NCBI GenBank assembly: GCA_040902745.1
Contig: JBBDWR010000013.1
Location: forward strand, 124,001 to 188,000
DNA length: 64,000 bases
Origin: JBBDWR01 sp040902745
Lineage (GTDB): Bacteria > Actinomycetota > UBA4738 > HRBIN12
Reading direction: 5' to 3'
Of the stretch, positions 25,304 through 34,094 are shown one piece after another. The translations under genes and the position numbers were made by a program. Every line of letters starts with the position of its first letter. Position 1 is the first letter of the stretch. The notes beneath the pieces are model-generated. The model ran no database searches. It had not been told where the DNA came from and saw nothing but the letters and a program-made list of their open reading frames with translations.

Positions 25304-25741
25304 ATGGCCGAAAGCGATCTCCACGTCATCGTCGGGGCCCGTCTGCGAGGCGCCGGGCAACGGTATACGAGCAAGCGCCGAGCTCTCGTGGAGATCCTCG
25401 AGGACGCGCGCCAGCCGCTGTCGATCCCCGACATCCTTCGCGGCCGTTCGGGGCTGGCGCAAAGTTCCGTCTATCGCAACCTCGCCGCGCTCGAACACGC
25501 ACACGTCGTGCGGCGTGTGGTGACGGGCGAGGACTTCGCACGGTTCGAGCTCGCCGAGGATCTCACCGAGCACCACCATCACTTGGTGTGCTCGAACTGC
25601 GGGACGGTGCAGGACGTGATGATCCCGCAACGGCTCGAGAGGAGCATGGAGCACGCGCTCGACGAGATCGCGGAGGGATCAGGGTTCACCGCGGTGAGCC
25701 ATCGGCTCGACCTGATCGGGAGCTGCAAGAGGTGCAGCTGA
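25304..25741 (+). CDS. zur: Fur-family metal-responsive repressor, probably Zur
   Basis: A 145-residue Fur-family repressor. The N-terminal winged helix has the family's SSVYRNLAALEHAHVVRRV at about residues 46-64. The metal-binding domain has a tetra-His run (LTEHHHHLVCSNCG) and two CxxC pairs (CSNC and CKRC at the C-terminus) for the structural zinc. Location directly after znuABC and a palindrome at the znuA promoter make zinc the likely effector; Fur (iron) or Mur (manganese) cannot be excluded by sequence alone. Confidence 0.88.
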   Translation: MAESDLHVIVGARLRGAGQRYTSKRRALVEILEDARQPLSIPDILRGRSGLAQSSVYRNLAALEHAHVVRRVVTGEDFARFELAEDLTEHHHHLVCSNCGTVQDVMIPQRLERSMEHALDEIAEGSGFTAVSHRLDLIGSCKRCS

Positions 25742-25759
25742 CCATCCCCGTCCCGGTTG

Positions 25760-26503
25760 CTAGGGCGACAGGTAGGCGGGGGAGGGTTCCTCTATCGCGG
25801 CAACCCTCGACGCGTCCACCAAGACCTCGCGGCCCAGCGGATACATCGTTCCCGTGACGCTCACCCACTGGTCGTCTGCCCACACTCCGGGCTGGACGTT
25901 GACGATGCGCACCTGCGCGACCGTCGCGTCGGCCACGCAGCATGACACGATGAACCGCGTGAGCAGGAACTCGTCCGCCGGCGTGTCCGGCTCGCGGGTC
26001 ACGAACCCGGGGAACGCAACCTGCTCGCCGGCTCGCGCCGCGAGCGCTCGCTGTCCGTCCTTGGAGGTCTGCGCACCGGCCACGTCCAGCAGGGTCAGGG
26101 GACCGGAGGCGATGTCGGCGGCCGGCGCCGTGTAGCCGGCCGATGCCGCGCTCCCTCGACGATCCGCCGCGAACGACGTCAGTGTCGAGGGCGGCAGGAC
26201 GAGGATCAACACCACCGGCACCAGGAGCAGACCGAGCAGCCAGGACTGCCTGCGACCGAGCGACGTCGGATCCTGTTCGCGCGCGGTCGCCAAGCGCCCG
26301 GCGGCGGCGAGCGTGAGCAGTACCGCTCCCACCGGAACGACCCACGCCGTGCGCGACGAGAGGTACAACGTGGATCGCCCCGCGAGGAGCAAGAACCAGA
26401 ACGTCGTCGCCCAGGCGGCGAGCACCAGACCCGTCGCAACCCGATAGGCGCTCCACCGCAGGGGAATCGTGCGCGGGATCGCGTCGCGCGTCGTGGCGCT
26501 CAT
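25760..26503 (-). CDS. TIGR03943-family membrane protein (permease partner)
   Basis: A 247-residue protein with four hydrophobic helices in the first 115 residues, then an outside domain containing the conserved segments PGFVTREPDTPADEFLLTRF and VSCCVADATVAQVRI. The latter and the G-W-V-x-V-x-G-T strand are hallmarks of the TIGR03943/DUF1980 proteins always found with UPF0718 permeases. The ATG at 26503 overlaps the permease stop (ATGA). The function of the pair is not established; proximity to a zinc uptake cluster hints at metal handling. Confidence 0.85.
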   Translation of the reverse strand: MSATTRDAIPRTIPLRWSAYRVATGLVLAAWATTFWFLLLAGRSTLYLSSRTAWVVPVGAVLLTLAAAGRLATAREQDPTSLGRRQSWLLGLLLVPVVLILVLPPSTLTSFAADRRGSAASAGYTAPAADIASGPLTLLDVAGAQTSKDGQRALAARAGEQVAFPGFVTREPDTPADEFLLTRFIVSCCVADATVAQVRIVNVQPGVWADDQWVSVTGTMYPLGREVLVDASRVAAIEEPSPAYLSP

Positions 26504-27546
26504 CCCGTCCACACCTGGAGCCACAGACACGCGACGAGTGTCACGCTCGCCGCGGCGATCACGACCATCCGTGCGAACCCCTTGCTGAAGATGCCCATGT
26601 AGAGCGCGACGAGCTTGATGTCGACCATCGGCCCGAAGACGAGGAAGGACAGCTGCGACGCTGGACCGAACTGCACGAATGAGGCCGCGACGAAGGCGTC
26701 GGACTCCGAGCACAGCGACAAGAGGAACGCGAGCCCCATCATCGCGACGATCCCCAGGATCGGCATGCTCGCGACCCCGTCGACGATCGACTGGGGAACG
26801 AAGGTCTGCACCGCCGCCGCGGCACCCGCGCCCACCACGATGAACCTGCCCATGAACAGGAAGTCGCCGCCCATGTGGCCGAAGAACCGCGAACCGCGCG
26901 ACTCACCGGTGTGCTCGTCGGCCTCCTCGACCGCGTCGGCCGCGGAGGGCCGCAAGAGTTCGTCCTTCGAGCGAGCTCCCACGACCCATCCGACGGTGAT
27001 CGCGACGACCATGCCGAGGGCCGCTCGTCCGAGCACCATCGTCCACAAGACACCGCGTCCGCGGTAGGCGAAGTACGTCGACGCGAGCACGACCGGGTTC
27101 AGGATCGGCGCGGCGAGCATGAACGTGATCGCCGCCTGTGGGGCGAGGCCCTTCATCGCCAATCTTCGCGCCACCGGGACCGAGCCGCATTCGCAGACGG
27201 GAAACGCGATGCCTCCTAGCGCCGCTGCGGGCAGCTGCATCGCCTTCGGCAACCGCGCCATTCGCTCGAACGTCGACATCGGAACGAACACCTCGATCAC
27301 GGCGGACACGAGTGCGCCCAGCAGGACGAACGGCAGTGCCTCGACCAGGAGTCCGCTGAACACGAGGAAGAAGTTCTGCATCCACCCGATGCTTTGGGGG
27401 TCGGTGATGCGCAGGACGACCGCGAGCGCGAAGAGTCCGACCAGAACGGGAACCGCCGCGCGCCAGGCGTTCGTCCTTCCGTTCGGTGGGAGGAGATCGT
27501 GGGGCCCGGCCGGCGCCGGTGGCACGGTACGAACGTCGCCGGACAT
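26500..27546 (-). CDS. UPF0718/DUF318-family permease
   Basis: A 348-residue polytopic permease with about eight to ten helices. Family hallmark FPVCECGSVPVARRLAMKG near residue 112, followed by AAPILNPVVLASTYFAYRGR and, in the second half, LLSLCSESDAFVAASF, which repeats the Cys-containing motif. These are typical of YraQ/YcgR-type permeases of unknown substrate. Middle gene of a three-gene operon: its ATG shares one base with the upstream stop (TGATG) and its own stop overlaps the TIGR03943 gene. Confidence 0.88.
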   Translation of the reverse strand: MSGDVRTVPPAPAGPHDLLPPNGRTNAWRAAVPVLVGLFALAVVLRITDPQSIGWMQNFFLVFSGLLVEALPFVLLGALVSAVIEVFVPMSTFERMARLPKAMQLPAAALGGIAFPVCECGSVPVARRLAMKGLAPQAAITFMLAAPILNPVVLASTYFAYRGRGVLWTMVLGRAALGMVVAITVGWVVGARSKDELLRPSAADAVEEADEHTGESRGSRFFGHMGGDFLFMGRFIVVGAGAAAAVQTFVPQSIVDGVASMPILGIVAMMGLAFLLSLCSESDAFVAASFVQFGPASQLSFLVFGPMVDIKLVALYMGIFSKGFARMVVIAAASVTLVACLWLQVWTG

Positions 27547-28922
27547 CAGCAGAACCGTCCGAACTGCACGGCGAACCCACCGAACGCGTCGGCCAGCAGG
27601 GGAGCGGAGTCGGCCCCGCGTGTGCGGAGCAGCGCCTGGACCACCGTCCCGGAGCTGACCCCCGCCTGCGTGAGGGTGGCCTGGTCGAGGAAGAGACCGC
27701 CGGGTTGGGTCCCCTCGATCGCGGGGGAGCTGCCGGGCACGGCCGCCTCGACCGGGTCCGTGATCTCCGACAAGGGCTGTCGTGCTTCGTCGTTCGGGGG
27801 TCCGGTCGTGGGCGCCGGCCCCGTAGCCGTTACGACGACCGCGAGGCCGTCCCCCGCTTGGGTCCGTGCCGCCTCGACGAGGTGTCTGAGCTGGTCGTCC
27901 ATCCCTGCAGCTGAGTGTCGCACGACGACCCCGAGGACGTCGGGCTCGCCGTCGGTTCCGTACCCGCTCGCCAGCAGCGCCGTCGCGTCCGCGACGATGC
28001 GCGCGGGATCGGTGATCACGACGTCGTCCCGGTCACTGTTCGGATACCAGGTGCCGCCCACCAGCCCGCGATTCGCCTCGTCGTCGGCGACGAAGCCCAC
28101 CCGCGCCTGCCCGTCCACGGGGCTGAAGCCGATCTCGTCGGCGTCGAGGTCGTCGGCGAACGTCGCGATCACCGAGAGCGGTGCGCCCCGCCCCCACGCG
28201 CGCGTCAGGTCACCCGCGTCGTCGTCACGCAAGAACGTCCCCGTGATCCCGTGATCGGCGGGGAGTCCCCCCGTGCCGACGGTCGTGAGGATCGCCGCGG
28301 GATCGAGTGGCAGCGAACCCGCATCGGCCCGCATCGTGCCGGCGCCTTGGTGGAGCAACGACCTGAGGAAGGTCCAATCACGCGGAGGTTCTCCTTCGAC
28401 GTCGGCGCTCCCGATGCCCTCCAGCGCGACAACGAGCACCAAGCGGGGTGGAGGGCCCGACGCGGTGATCTCGAGCGGGGCGCCCGGGTGCACCGCCGGG
28501 TTGTTCCACTCGATCCCGAGGATCTCCATCAGGGTCGGGGCCACCCGGTCGAGCGTCGTCCCGGCGGGGACCGTCGCGCCGGGTGCGATACCGGTTCCGG
28601 TAAAGAGCAGCGGAACCTCCTGCGACGAGGTCCCGACGGTCGAGGGCCACAGCGGGCGCACCCCGCTCTGGCCACCTTCCTTCCAACCGGCGAACACAGC
28701 TTCGTGAGGCACGACGAGGACGTCCGGTGAGCGCTTCTCCCGGTACCCGGCGGCGATGTCGGCCCGCAGGTTCGAAGGCAACGAGCAGAAGGGGACCCGA
28801 GCAGCGCTGGCCGCCGGATCGCCGCAGCTGTTGCCGAGGCACGCCGCACGCAGTCCGATGGCAGGAAGAGAAACGACCGCGAGCACGATGAGAAGAGGAA
28901 CTAGCCGCTGACGGTAGGGCAC
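27546..28922 (-). CDS. Degenerate, circularly permuted alkaline-phosphatase-superfamily protein (pseudoenzyme)
   Basis: A 458-residue exported protein, a distant paralogue of the four phosphatases encoded divergently at 29.1-35.8 kb. The N-terminus has a hydrophobic helix (residues 8-25). The segment normally ending this fold (EVPLLFTGTGIAP; RVAPTLMEILGIEW) comes at residues 100-140, before the segment that normally begins it. Active-site positions are lost: where paralogues read LIWDAAG it reads VVALEGIG, where they have T-x-x-x-HATIGTG it has LDPAAILTTVGTGG, and the TADHG motif is replaced by VTATGPAPTTG. Cys46 and the C-terminal Cys458 match the terminal cysteine pair of the paralogues. 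It leads the permease operon. A binding or accessory role is inferred; hydrolase activity is unlikely. Confidence 0.72.
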   Translation of the reverse strand: MPYRQRLVPLLIVLAVVSLPAIGLRAACLGNSCGDPAASAARVPFCSLPSNLRADIAAGYREKRSPDVLVVPHEAVFAGWKEGGQSGVRPLWPSTVGTSSQEVPLLFTGTGIAPGATVPAGTTLDRVAPTLMEILGIEWNNPAVHPGAPLEITASGPPPRLVLVVALEGIGSADVEGEPPRDWTFLRSLLHQGAGTMRADAGSLPLDPAAILTTVGTGGLPADHGITGTFLRDDDAGDLTRAWGRGAPLSVIATFADDLDADEIGFSPVDGQARVGFVADDEANRGLVGGTWYPNSDRDDVVITDPARIVADATALLASGYGTDGEPDVLGVVVRHSAAGMDDQLRHLVEAARTQAGDGLAVVVTATGPAPTTGPPNDEARQPLSEITDPVEAAVPGSSPAIEGTQPGGLFLDQATLTQAGVSSGTVVQALLRTRGADSAPLLADAFGGFAVQFGRFC

Positions 28923-28928
28923 ACGTCC

Positions 28929-28934
28929 ACGCTA
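28929..28934 (-). promoter_or_regulatory. -10 box (TAGCGT) of the pseudoenzyme-permease operon
   Basis: On the minus strand TAGCGT, 6 bases, GTG at 28922; a leaderless start for the three-gene operon. Confidence 0.55.
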
Positions 28935-29021
28935 CCGTCACTCGGCGGGATCGAACCAGGACGAGATGAGGATTCCATGGTGAAGCACGAACGGCGCGGC
29001 GGTCGGCGACGAAGGGTCTGA

Positions 29022-29027
29022 TAGGTT
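29022..29027 (+). promoter_or_regulatory. Possible -10 box (TAGGTT) of the four-phosphatase operon
   Basis: TAGGTT lies 59 bases before the first phosphatase ATG, leaving a leader that contains a small CCTCG-CACC-CGAGG hairpin. Confidence 0.4.
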
Positions 29028-29086
29028 CCCGAAGTCCTCGCACCCGAGGTTGCCGTTCCCCCGAAAGGTTGGTTTCCTCCATCCTC

Positions 29087-30751
29087 ATGATGCGACGCGC
29101 CCGCCTCATCGCCCTGCTCACGGCCCTTGCGGCGACGGCGTTGGCGTTCGCGGTTGCTCCCGCACCGATCGCCGTCGCACAGTCCGCGACCGAGCGCCAG
29201 ATCGAGCAGGTGGCGTGCGATCTGCCGGCGCAGTTCGTGCTCCGCACTTGGCGCGGATGGAGGGCCGACCGGGGACCGGACATCCAGATGATCGCGAAGG
29301 AGCCCAACTACGTCGGTTCGGGTCTCCCACACGTCGGACCGTGGGAGTACGTGCAGCACGTCCCGATGTTCTGGTACGGACCGGGGCATATCGCGCCGAT
29401 CGGCAGGGTCGAGCGCCCCGTCACTGTGGCCGGCATCGCTCCGACGATGAGCGAACTGTTGGACACGCCGTTCACCGCGATCGACGGTCAGCCGATGCGT
29501 GAGGCGCTGGGGCCGAAGGGCGAGCGCATCGCCGATCCCCCCAAGCTCGTGCTGACCCTGATCTGGGACGCGGCCGGCATGAACGTGCTCGACGTCCACG
29601 AGAACTCGTGGCCGTTCCTGAGATCGTTGATCCCCGATGGCACGTGGTACGACAACGCCACGGTGGGATCGTCGCCGACCAGCACCGCGCAGATCCACGC
29701 GACGATCGGCACCGGCGCGTTCCCTCGCAACAGCGGCCTGGTGGGACATCGGCTTCGCATCGGTCCGGAGATCACGACCCCCTGGCAGAGGGGCCCCGCC
29801 TACATCGACGTGCCGACGTTCGCGGACATCTACGATCGCGAGTACGGCAACGAGCCCAAGGTCGGCCTGATGGGAACGGTCTCGATCCACGCGGGCATGC
29901 TCGGGCACGGCGCGATGTGGGGCGGAGGAGACAAGGATCTGCTGCTGCTCCGGCAGGCTGTCGGCGGCGACACCCTCACCGACGAGTCGTTCCAGTGGAA
30001 CCTCCCGCCGCTGCTGCAGCCGTACTACACGTTCCCCGCGTACGCGAACGACGTCCCCGGATTCGAGGAGGACGTCGACGAGATGGACCGTGCCGACGGT
30101 AAGCTCGATGACAAGTGGCGCGACAATGAGATCGCTCCGCTCTTGCAAGGATTCGATACTCCCGCACGTCCGATCTATCAGGAGCAGGTGCTCGAGGAGA
30201 TCATCGCCCGAGAGGGGTTCGGGGCGGATGATCAGACCGACCTGCTGTTCGTCAACCACAAGATCATCGACTACATCAGCCACGTCTGGACTCTCAACAG
30301 TCCGGAGATGAACGACGCGATCAAGGCGGAGGACCGCGCGCTCGAAACGCTCGTGTCGTACCTCGACGAGAAGGTCGGCGAGGGAGAGTGGGTTCTGGGG
30401 CTGACGGCCGATCACGGTGCGATCCCCGATCCCAAGGTGTCGGGAGCGTTCCAGATCTCGACGTCCCCGATCGCGGCCGGCATCAACATCGAGTTCGACA
30501 GCGATGGAGACGACGACTACGTGGTCGAACTCGTGCAGCCGACGGGCATCTTCATGGACGAGGCCGAACTGCGAGAGAACGGGCACACGTTCGCCGACGT
30601 GGCTGCCTATGTGATGGGTCTCACCAAGGAGCAGGCGAAGGCGGAGGGCACGCAGGTTCCGGCAGGCGAGCAGGACGACGCCGTGTTCGAGGCCGCCTTC
30701 CCGTCGGAGATGATGGACGACCTGCCGTGTCTGCCCGAAGCCCGCGGATGA
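29087..30751 (+). CDS. Secreted alkaline-phosphatase-superfamily hydrolase 1, circularly permuted
   Basis: A 554-residue exported enzyme of the alkaline phosphatase/phosphodiesterase superfamily (two-metal hydrolase of phosphate esters or similar). Signal peptide residues 1-31. The fold's usual last section (VGPWEYVQHVPMFWYGPG; RPVTVAGIAPTMSELL) is at residues 85-145; the usual first section follows (LVLTLIWDAAGMNVLD, metal Asp; TAQIHATIGTGAFP, nucleophile Thr; HGAMWGGGDKD). Later come VNHKIIDYISHVW and LTADHGAIPDP with metal ligands. Cys44 and Cys548 sit near the two ends. The ATG pair at 29087/29090 is the likely start; no strong ribosome site is visible. First of four coupled paralogues; substrate unknown. 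Confidence 0.85.
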   Translation: MMRRARLIALLTALAATALAFAVAPAPIAVAQSATERQIEQVACDLPAQFVLRTWRGWRADRGPDIQMIAKEPNYVGSGLPHVGPWEYVQHVPMFWYGPGHIAPIGRVERPVTVAGIAPTMSELLDTPFTAIDGQPMREALGPKGERIADPPKLVLTLIWDAAGMNVLDVHENSWPFLRSLIPDGTWYDNATVGSSPTSTAQIHATIGTGAFPRNSGLVGHRLRIGPEITTPWQRGPAYIDVPTFADIYDREYGNEPKVGLMGTVSIHAGMLGHGAMWGGGDKDLLLLRQAVGGDTLTDESFQWNLPPLLQPYYTFPAYANDVPGFEEDVDEMDRADGKLDDKWRDNEIAPLLQGFDTPARPIYQEQVLEEIIAREGFGADDQTDLLFVNHKIIDYISHVWTLNSPEMNDAIKAEDRALETLVSYLDEKVGEGEWVLGLTADHGAIPDPKVSGAFQISTSPIAAGINIEFDSDGDDDYVVELVQPTGIFMDEAELRENGHTFADVAAYVMGLTKEQAKAEGTQVPAGEQDDAVFEAAFPSEMMDDLPCLPEARG

Positions 30752-32448
30752 CCGCGTGCGGCCTCGGCCGCGACGGTCGTGTCGCTGCCCGCGAGCGCAC
30801 CGTGCGCCGCCGTTCGGGCTCTGCCGCGATCGTCCTGTTGATCGTCGGGTCGGTCGCGACCGCCTCGATCGCGAGCGGCGCCGACGCAGGCGACGAACTG
30901 CGATCTCGGCTCGAGGCGAACGTGTGCGCACTGCCGGTTCCCTACGTTGAGCGGATCTCTCGGGGCACCTCGCTGGGTCGCAGCGGAGACATCCAACTGC
31001 TGCCCGAAGAGCCCAACTTCGTGAGCGCCGGGCTGAGCCATGCCGGGCCGTGGGATTACGTGCAGAACGTTCCGATGTTCTGGTACGGGCCGGGCTTCGT
31101 GCGCCCGGGAGTGTACGACCGCCCAGTCACGCTGGCCGATATCGCGCCGACCCAAGCGGAGTTGCTGCGCTTCGACTTCGATGCGCCCGATGGGCGGCCG
31201 ATGCGCGAGGCGTTGGCCCCGCACGACGAGCGGCCTCTCCCGAGGCTCGTGGTGACGCTGATCTGGGACTCCGCGGGACGCTTCGTGTTGGACAGATGGA
31301 AGCACGAGTGGCCGTATCTGCGCCGGCTTCTGCCCGAGGGCGCATGGTTCGAGAACGCGACATCGGGCGCATCACCCGCGAATACCCCGCCGAGTCACGC
31401 GACGATCGGCACTGGGGCGTTCCCCGACGACCACGGCGTGATGGATGAATACATCCGACTCGGTGACTCCTTGTTCAAGCCCTACGAGATGGGTCCACGC
31501 GCGCTCTTGTTGCCGACGCTCGCCGATCTCTACGACCGCGCCGAGAGCAGTGACCCGGTCGTCGGCACGGTCGCGACCCTCGATCCACACGTGGGGATGA
31601 TGGGCCACGGTGCGCTATGGGGAGGGGGCGACCGGGACATCGCGATCACTCGTCAGGGCGAGGATGCCCAGACGGGTGGGGACGAGGGTGAATCGTGGAA
31701 CCTCACGCCGGTGATGTCGCCGTACTACCGGCTCCCCGCGTACGCGAACGCGGTGAGCGATCTCGACCAGGAGGCAGACGTCCTCGATCGCCGCGACGGA
31801 CGGATCGACGGGAACTGGCTGGGCAACTCGATCGAGCAACTCGCCGGAGGGTTCGACACGCCGGCGCGCACCCCCTACCAGACGCAGCTAGTGGAAGCGG
31901 TCGTACAGCGCGAGGGGTTCGGTGTGGACGAGGTCCCGGACCTGCTCTTCGTCAACTACAAGGCGATGGACACGATCGGCCACATCTTCAGCGCGAGCAG
32001 CCCGGAGATGGGGGAGACCCTTCGGATCCAGGACGAAGACCTCCAACATCTCGTGCCGTTCCTCGATCGAACGGTCGGGCGCGGGCGGTGGGTGATGGTG
32101 CTGACCGCCGATCACGGTCATCAGTTCGATCCCGCCGACACCGGCGCGTTCGAGATCGACATCGACGCCGTGCGCCTGCACATCGATGAGCAGTTCGACG
32201 ACGGCGACGCGCGGCCGCTCGTCGCGTGGATGCGGCCAACCCAGGTCTGGCTGGACCCACAGGAACTGGGCGACGCGGGCGCGACGCTCGACGACGTCGC
32301 CGCGTACGCTGCGGGCCTCACACGAGCGCAGACGGCCAAGAAAGACACCGTGGTCGCGAGTGAGGAAGCCGACGATCGCGTGTTCGCGGCGGCTTTCCCC
32401 TCGGCGATGCTTCAGGAACTGCCGTGCAAGACGGAGGAAAGATCGTGA
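30748..32448 (+). CDS. Secreted alkaline-phosphatase-superfamily hydrolase 2, circularly permuted
   Basis: A 566-residue paralogue of the preceding gene, coupled to it by ATGA at 30748. The hydrophobic export signal comes late (AAIVLLIVGSVATASIASGA, residues 26-45) after an Arg-rich start. Order of segments is again HAGPWDYVQNVPMFWYGPG, then RPVTLADIAPTQAELL, then LVVTLIWDSAGRFVLD, NTPPSHATIGTGAFP (nucleophile Thr), YKAMDTIGHIFS and LTADHGHQFDP. It has more typical active-site residues than copy 1. Cys60 and Cys560 form the terminal pair. The extended N-terminus may include a few extra residues if translation begins later. Confidence 0.87.
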   Translation: MTACGLGRDGRVAARERTVRRRSGSAAIVLLIVGSVATASIASGADAGDELRSRLEANVCALPVPYVERISRGTSLGRSGDIQLLPEEPNFVSAGLSHAGPWDYVQNVPMFWYGPGFVRPGVYDRPVTLADIAPTQAELLRFDFDAPDGRPMREALAPHDERPLPRLVVTLIWDSAGRFVLDRWKHEWPYLRRLLPEGAWFENATSGASPANTPPSHATIGTGAFPDDHGVMDEYIRLGDSLFKPYEMGPRALLLPTLADLYDRAESSDPVVGTVATLDPHVGMMGHGALWGGGDRDIAITRQGEDAQTGGDEGESWNLTPVMSPYYRLPAYANAVSDLDQEADVLDRRDGRIDGNWLGNSIEQLAGGFDTPARTPYQTQLVEAVVQREGFGVDEVPDLLFVNYKAMDTIGHIFSASSPEMGETLRIQDEDLQHLVPFLDRTVGRGRWVMVLTADHGHQFDPADTGAFEIDIDAVRLHIDEQFDDGDARPLVAWMRPTQVWLDPQELGDAGATLDDVAAYAAGLTRAQTAKKDTVVASEEADDRVFAAAFPSAMLQELPCKTEERS

Positions 32449-34094
32449 CCACCACGCAGCTGATCCGGGCGGCGAAGTGCGCCGGCATCGCGTCGCTCGC
32501 CGCCGCCACGCTGTTCATCGGTTCGCTGGCTCACGGGGCCGCGCCGGGGCGGTTCGGCGTGCTGCAGGCGTGCTCGCTCCCGACCGAGCAGTTGGTCCGC
32601 GTCTACAACGGCACGCATCCCACACGCTCGGGCGACGTGATCGTGGTTCCGGCGGAGCCCAACTTCCTCGGAGCGAGTTTTCCGCACTCAGGTCCCTGGG
32701 ATTACCTGCAGGAGGTCCCGATCTTCTTCTACGGTCCCGGTCATGTTCCCGAGATCGGCGAGGTGCGGGGCCGCGCGACGCTGGCCGATATCCCGCCGAC
32801 GTTCGCACAGCTCGTCGACTTCCCATTCCAGGCTCCCGACGGGCATCCCCTGCCGGAGGTGCTGCGCGATCCGGCGGCGCAATCGCCCAAACTCGTGGTC
32901 ACGCTGGTCTGGGACGGGGGAGGCCAGAACGTCCTGGGTCGCTGGCCAGACGATTGGCCGTACCTGAAGTCGCTGATCCCGAAGGGGGTCTGGTACGCGG
33001 ACGGGGAGGTCGGATCCTCACCCTCGATCACGCCCGCAACGCACGCGACGTTGGGCACCGGTGCCTTCCCGCGGCTGACCGGGCAGGTCGACAGCGACTT
33101 CCGCCTCGACGACGGGTTGGTGCGCAGCGGACAGCTCGGGCCAGCGTTCCTCCAAGAACCCACGTTCGCCGACATCTACGACCGCGCGCTGGACAACGAA
33201 CCCATCGTGGGGATCGTGGCCAGCGTCACCTGGCACCTGAACATGATGAGCCACGGTGCGATGTGGGGCGGCGGCGACAAGGACATCGCGATCCTGCGCA
33301 CGACAGAGGGTGACGAGGGCGCCGAAGGGACGGAGTGGAACCTCCAGGGAAAGAACATGCCCTTCTACCGGCTGCCGTCCTACGCGAATGACGTGCCGCC
33401 CGTGGATGACTACACGGACGAACTCGACCGCGAGGACGGCAAGCTCGACGGCGATTGGCGGCAAGACTCGATCGCGCAGTTGCACGGCGGATTCGACACG
33501 CCCGCCCGGGTGCCGTATCAGACCGCGGTGGTCGAACAGCTGTTGGAACGGGAAGACTTCGGCGCCGACGACGTCACCGACCTGCTCTACCTCAACTACA
33601 AGATCATCGACCACGTCGGCCATGTGTACAGCGCCAGCAGTCCGGAGATGAAGGACACGCTCGAATGGCAGGATCGCGGACTCCGCGAGCTCGTGGACAT
33701 CCTCAACCGCGAGGTCGGGAAGCAGCAGTGGGTGCTCACGATCACGGCCGATCACGGACACCAGCTCGATCCTTCCGAAACCGGCGCGTTCGCCGTCGCT
33801 CCTGGGGCGCTCGAAGCGGACCTCAACGCGGAGTACGAGGACGGTGACGACATGCCCGCTGTGCTGCGCGTCCGCACGAGCCAGGTGTATTTCCACCGCG
33901 AGGAGCTCGAGGATATCGGAGTCACGCTGGACGAGGCAGCGGAGTTCATCGCCGGATACACGAAGGAGCAGGCTGCTCCCGATCCGAGTGTCATCCCGGC
34001 CGACGAGCGCAACGACCGTGTCTTCGACGCGGCATTCCCATCCGACGTATTCGCCCACGATCTGCCCTGCCTCGACCGCAAGGAGAACGGATGA
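32445..34094 (+). CDS. Secreted alkaline-phosphatase-superfamily hydrolase 3, circularly permuted
   Basis: A 549-residue paralogue. The GTG at 32445 overlaps the upstream stop (GTGA) and has a GGAGGAA ribosome site 7 bases before it, which decides the start over an ATG at 32424. Signal peptide about residues 13-33. Segments: SGPWDYLQEVPIFFYGPG; RATLADIPPTFAQLVDF; LVVTLVWDGGGQNVLG; ITPATHATLGTGAFP; YKIIDHVGHVYS; ITADHGHQLDP. Metal and nucleophile positions are intact. Terminal cysteines Cys43 and Cys542. Divergence among the copies suggests different substrates rather than recent duplication. Confidence 0.87.
   Translation: MTTTQLIRAAKCAGIASLAAATLFIGSLAHGAAPGRFGVLQACSLPTEQLVRVYNGTHPTRSGDVIVVPAEPNFLGASFPHSGPWDYLQEVPIFFYGPGHVPEIGEVRGRATLADIPPTFAQLVDFPFQAPDGHPLPEVLRDPAAQSPKLVVTLVWDGGGQNVLGRWPDDWPYLKSLIPKGVWYADGEVGSSPSITPATHATLGTGAFPRLTGQVDSDFRLDDGLVRSGQLGPAFLQEPTFADIYDRALDNEPIVGIVASVTWHLNMMSHGAMWGGGDKDIAILRTTEGDEGAEGTEWNLQGKNMPFYRLPSYANDVPPVDDYTDELDREDGKLDGDWRQDSIAQLHGGFDTPARVPYQTAVVEQLLEREDFGADDVTDLLYLNYKIIDHVGHVYSASSPEMKDTLEWQDRGLRELVDILNREVGKQQWVLTITADHGHQLDPSETGAFAVAPGALEADLNAEYEDGDDMPAVLRVRTSQVYFHREELEDIGVTLDEAAEFIAGYTKEQAAPDPSVIPADERNDRVFDAAFPSDVFAHDLPCLDRKENG

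Noticed and set aside
28970..28990. Possible Zur-like sequence (ATGAGGATTCCAT) near the phosphatase operon
   Set aside because: Match to the znuA box is partial and not palindromic; too weak to call.
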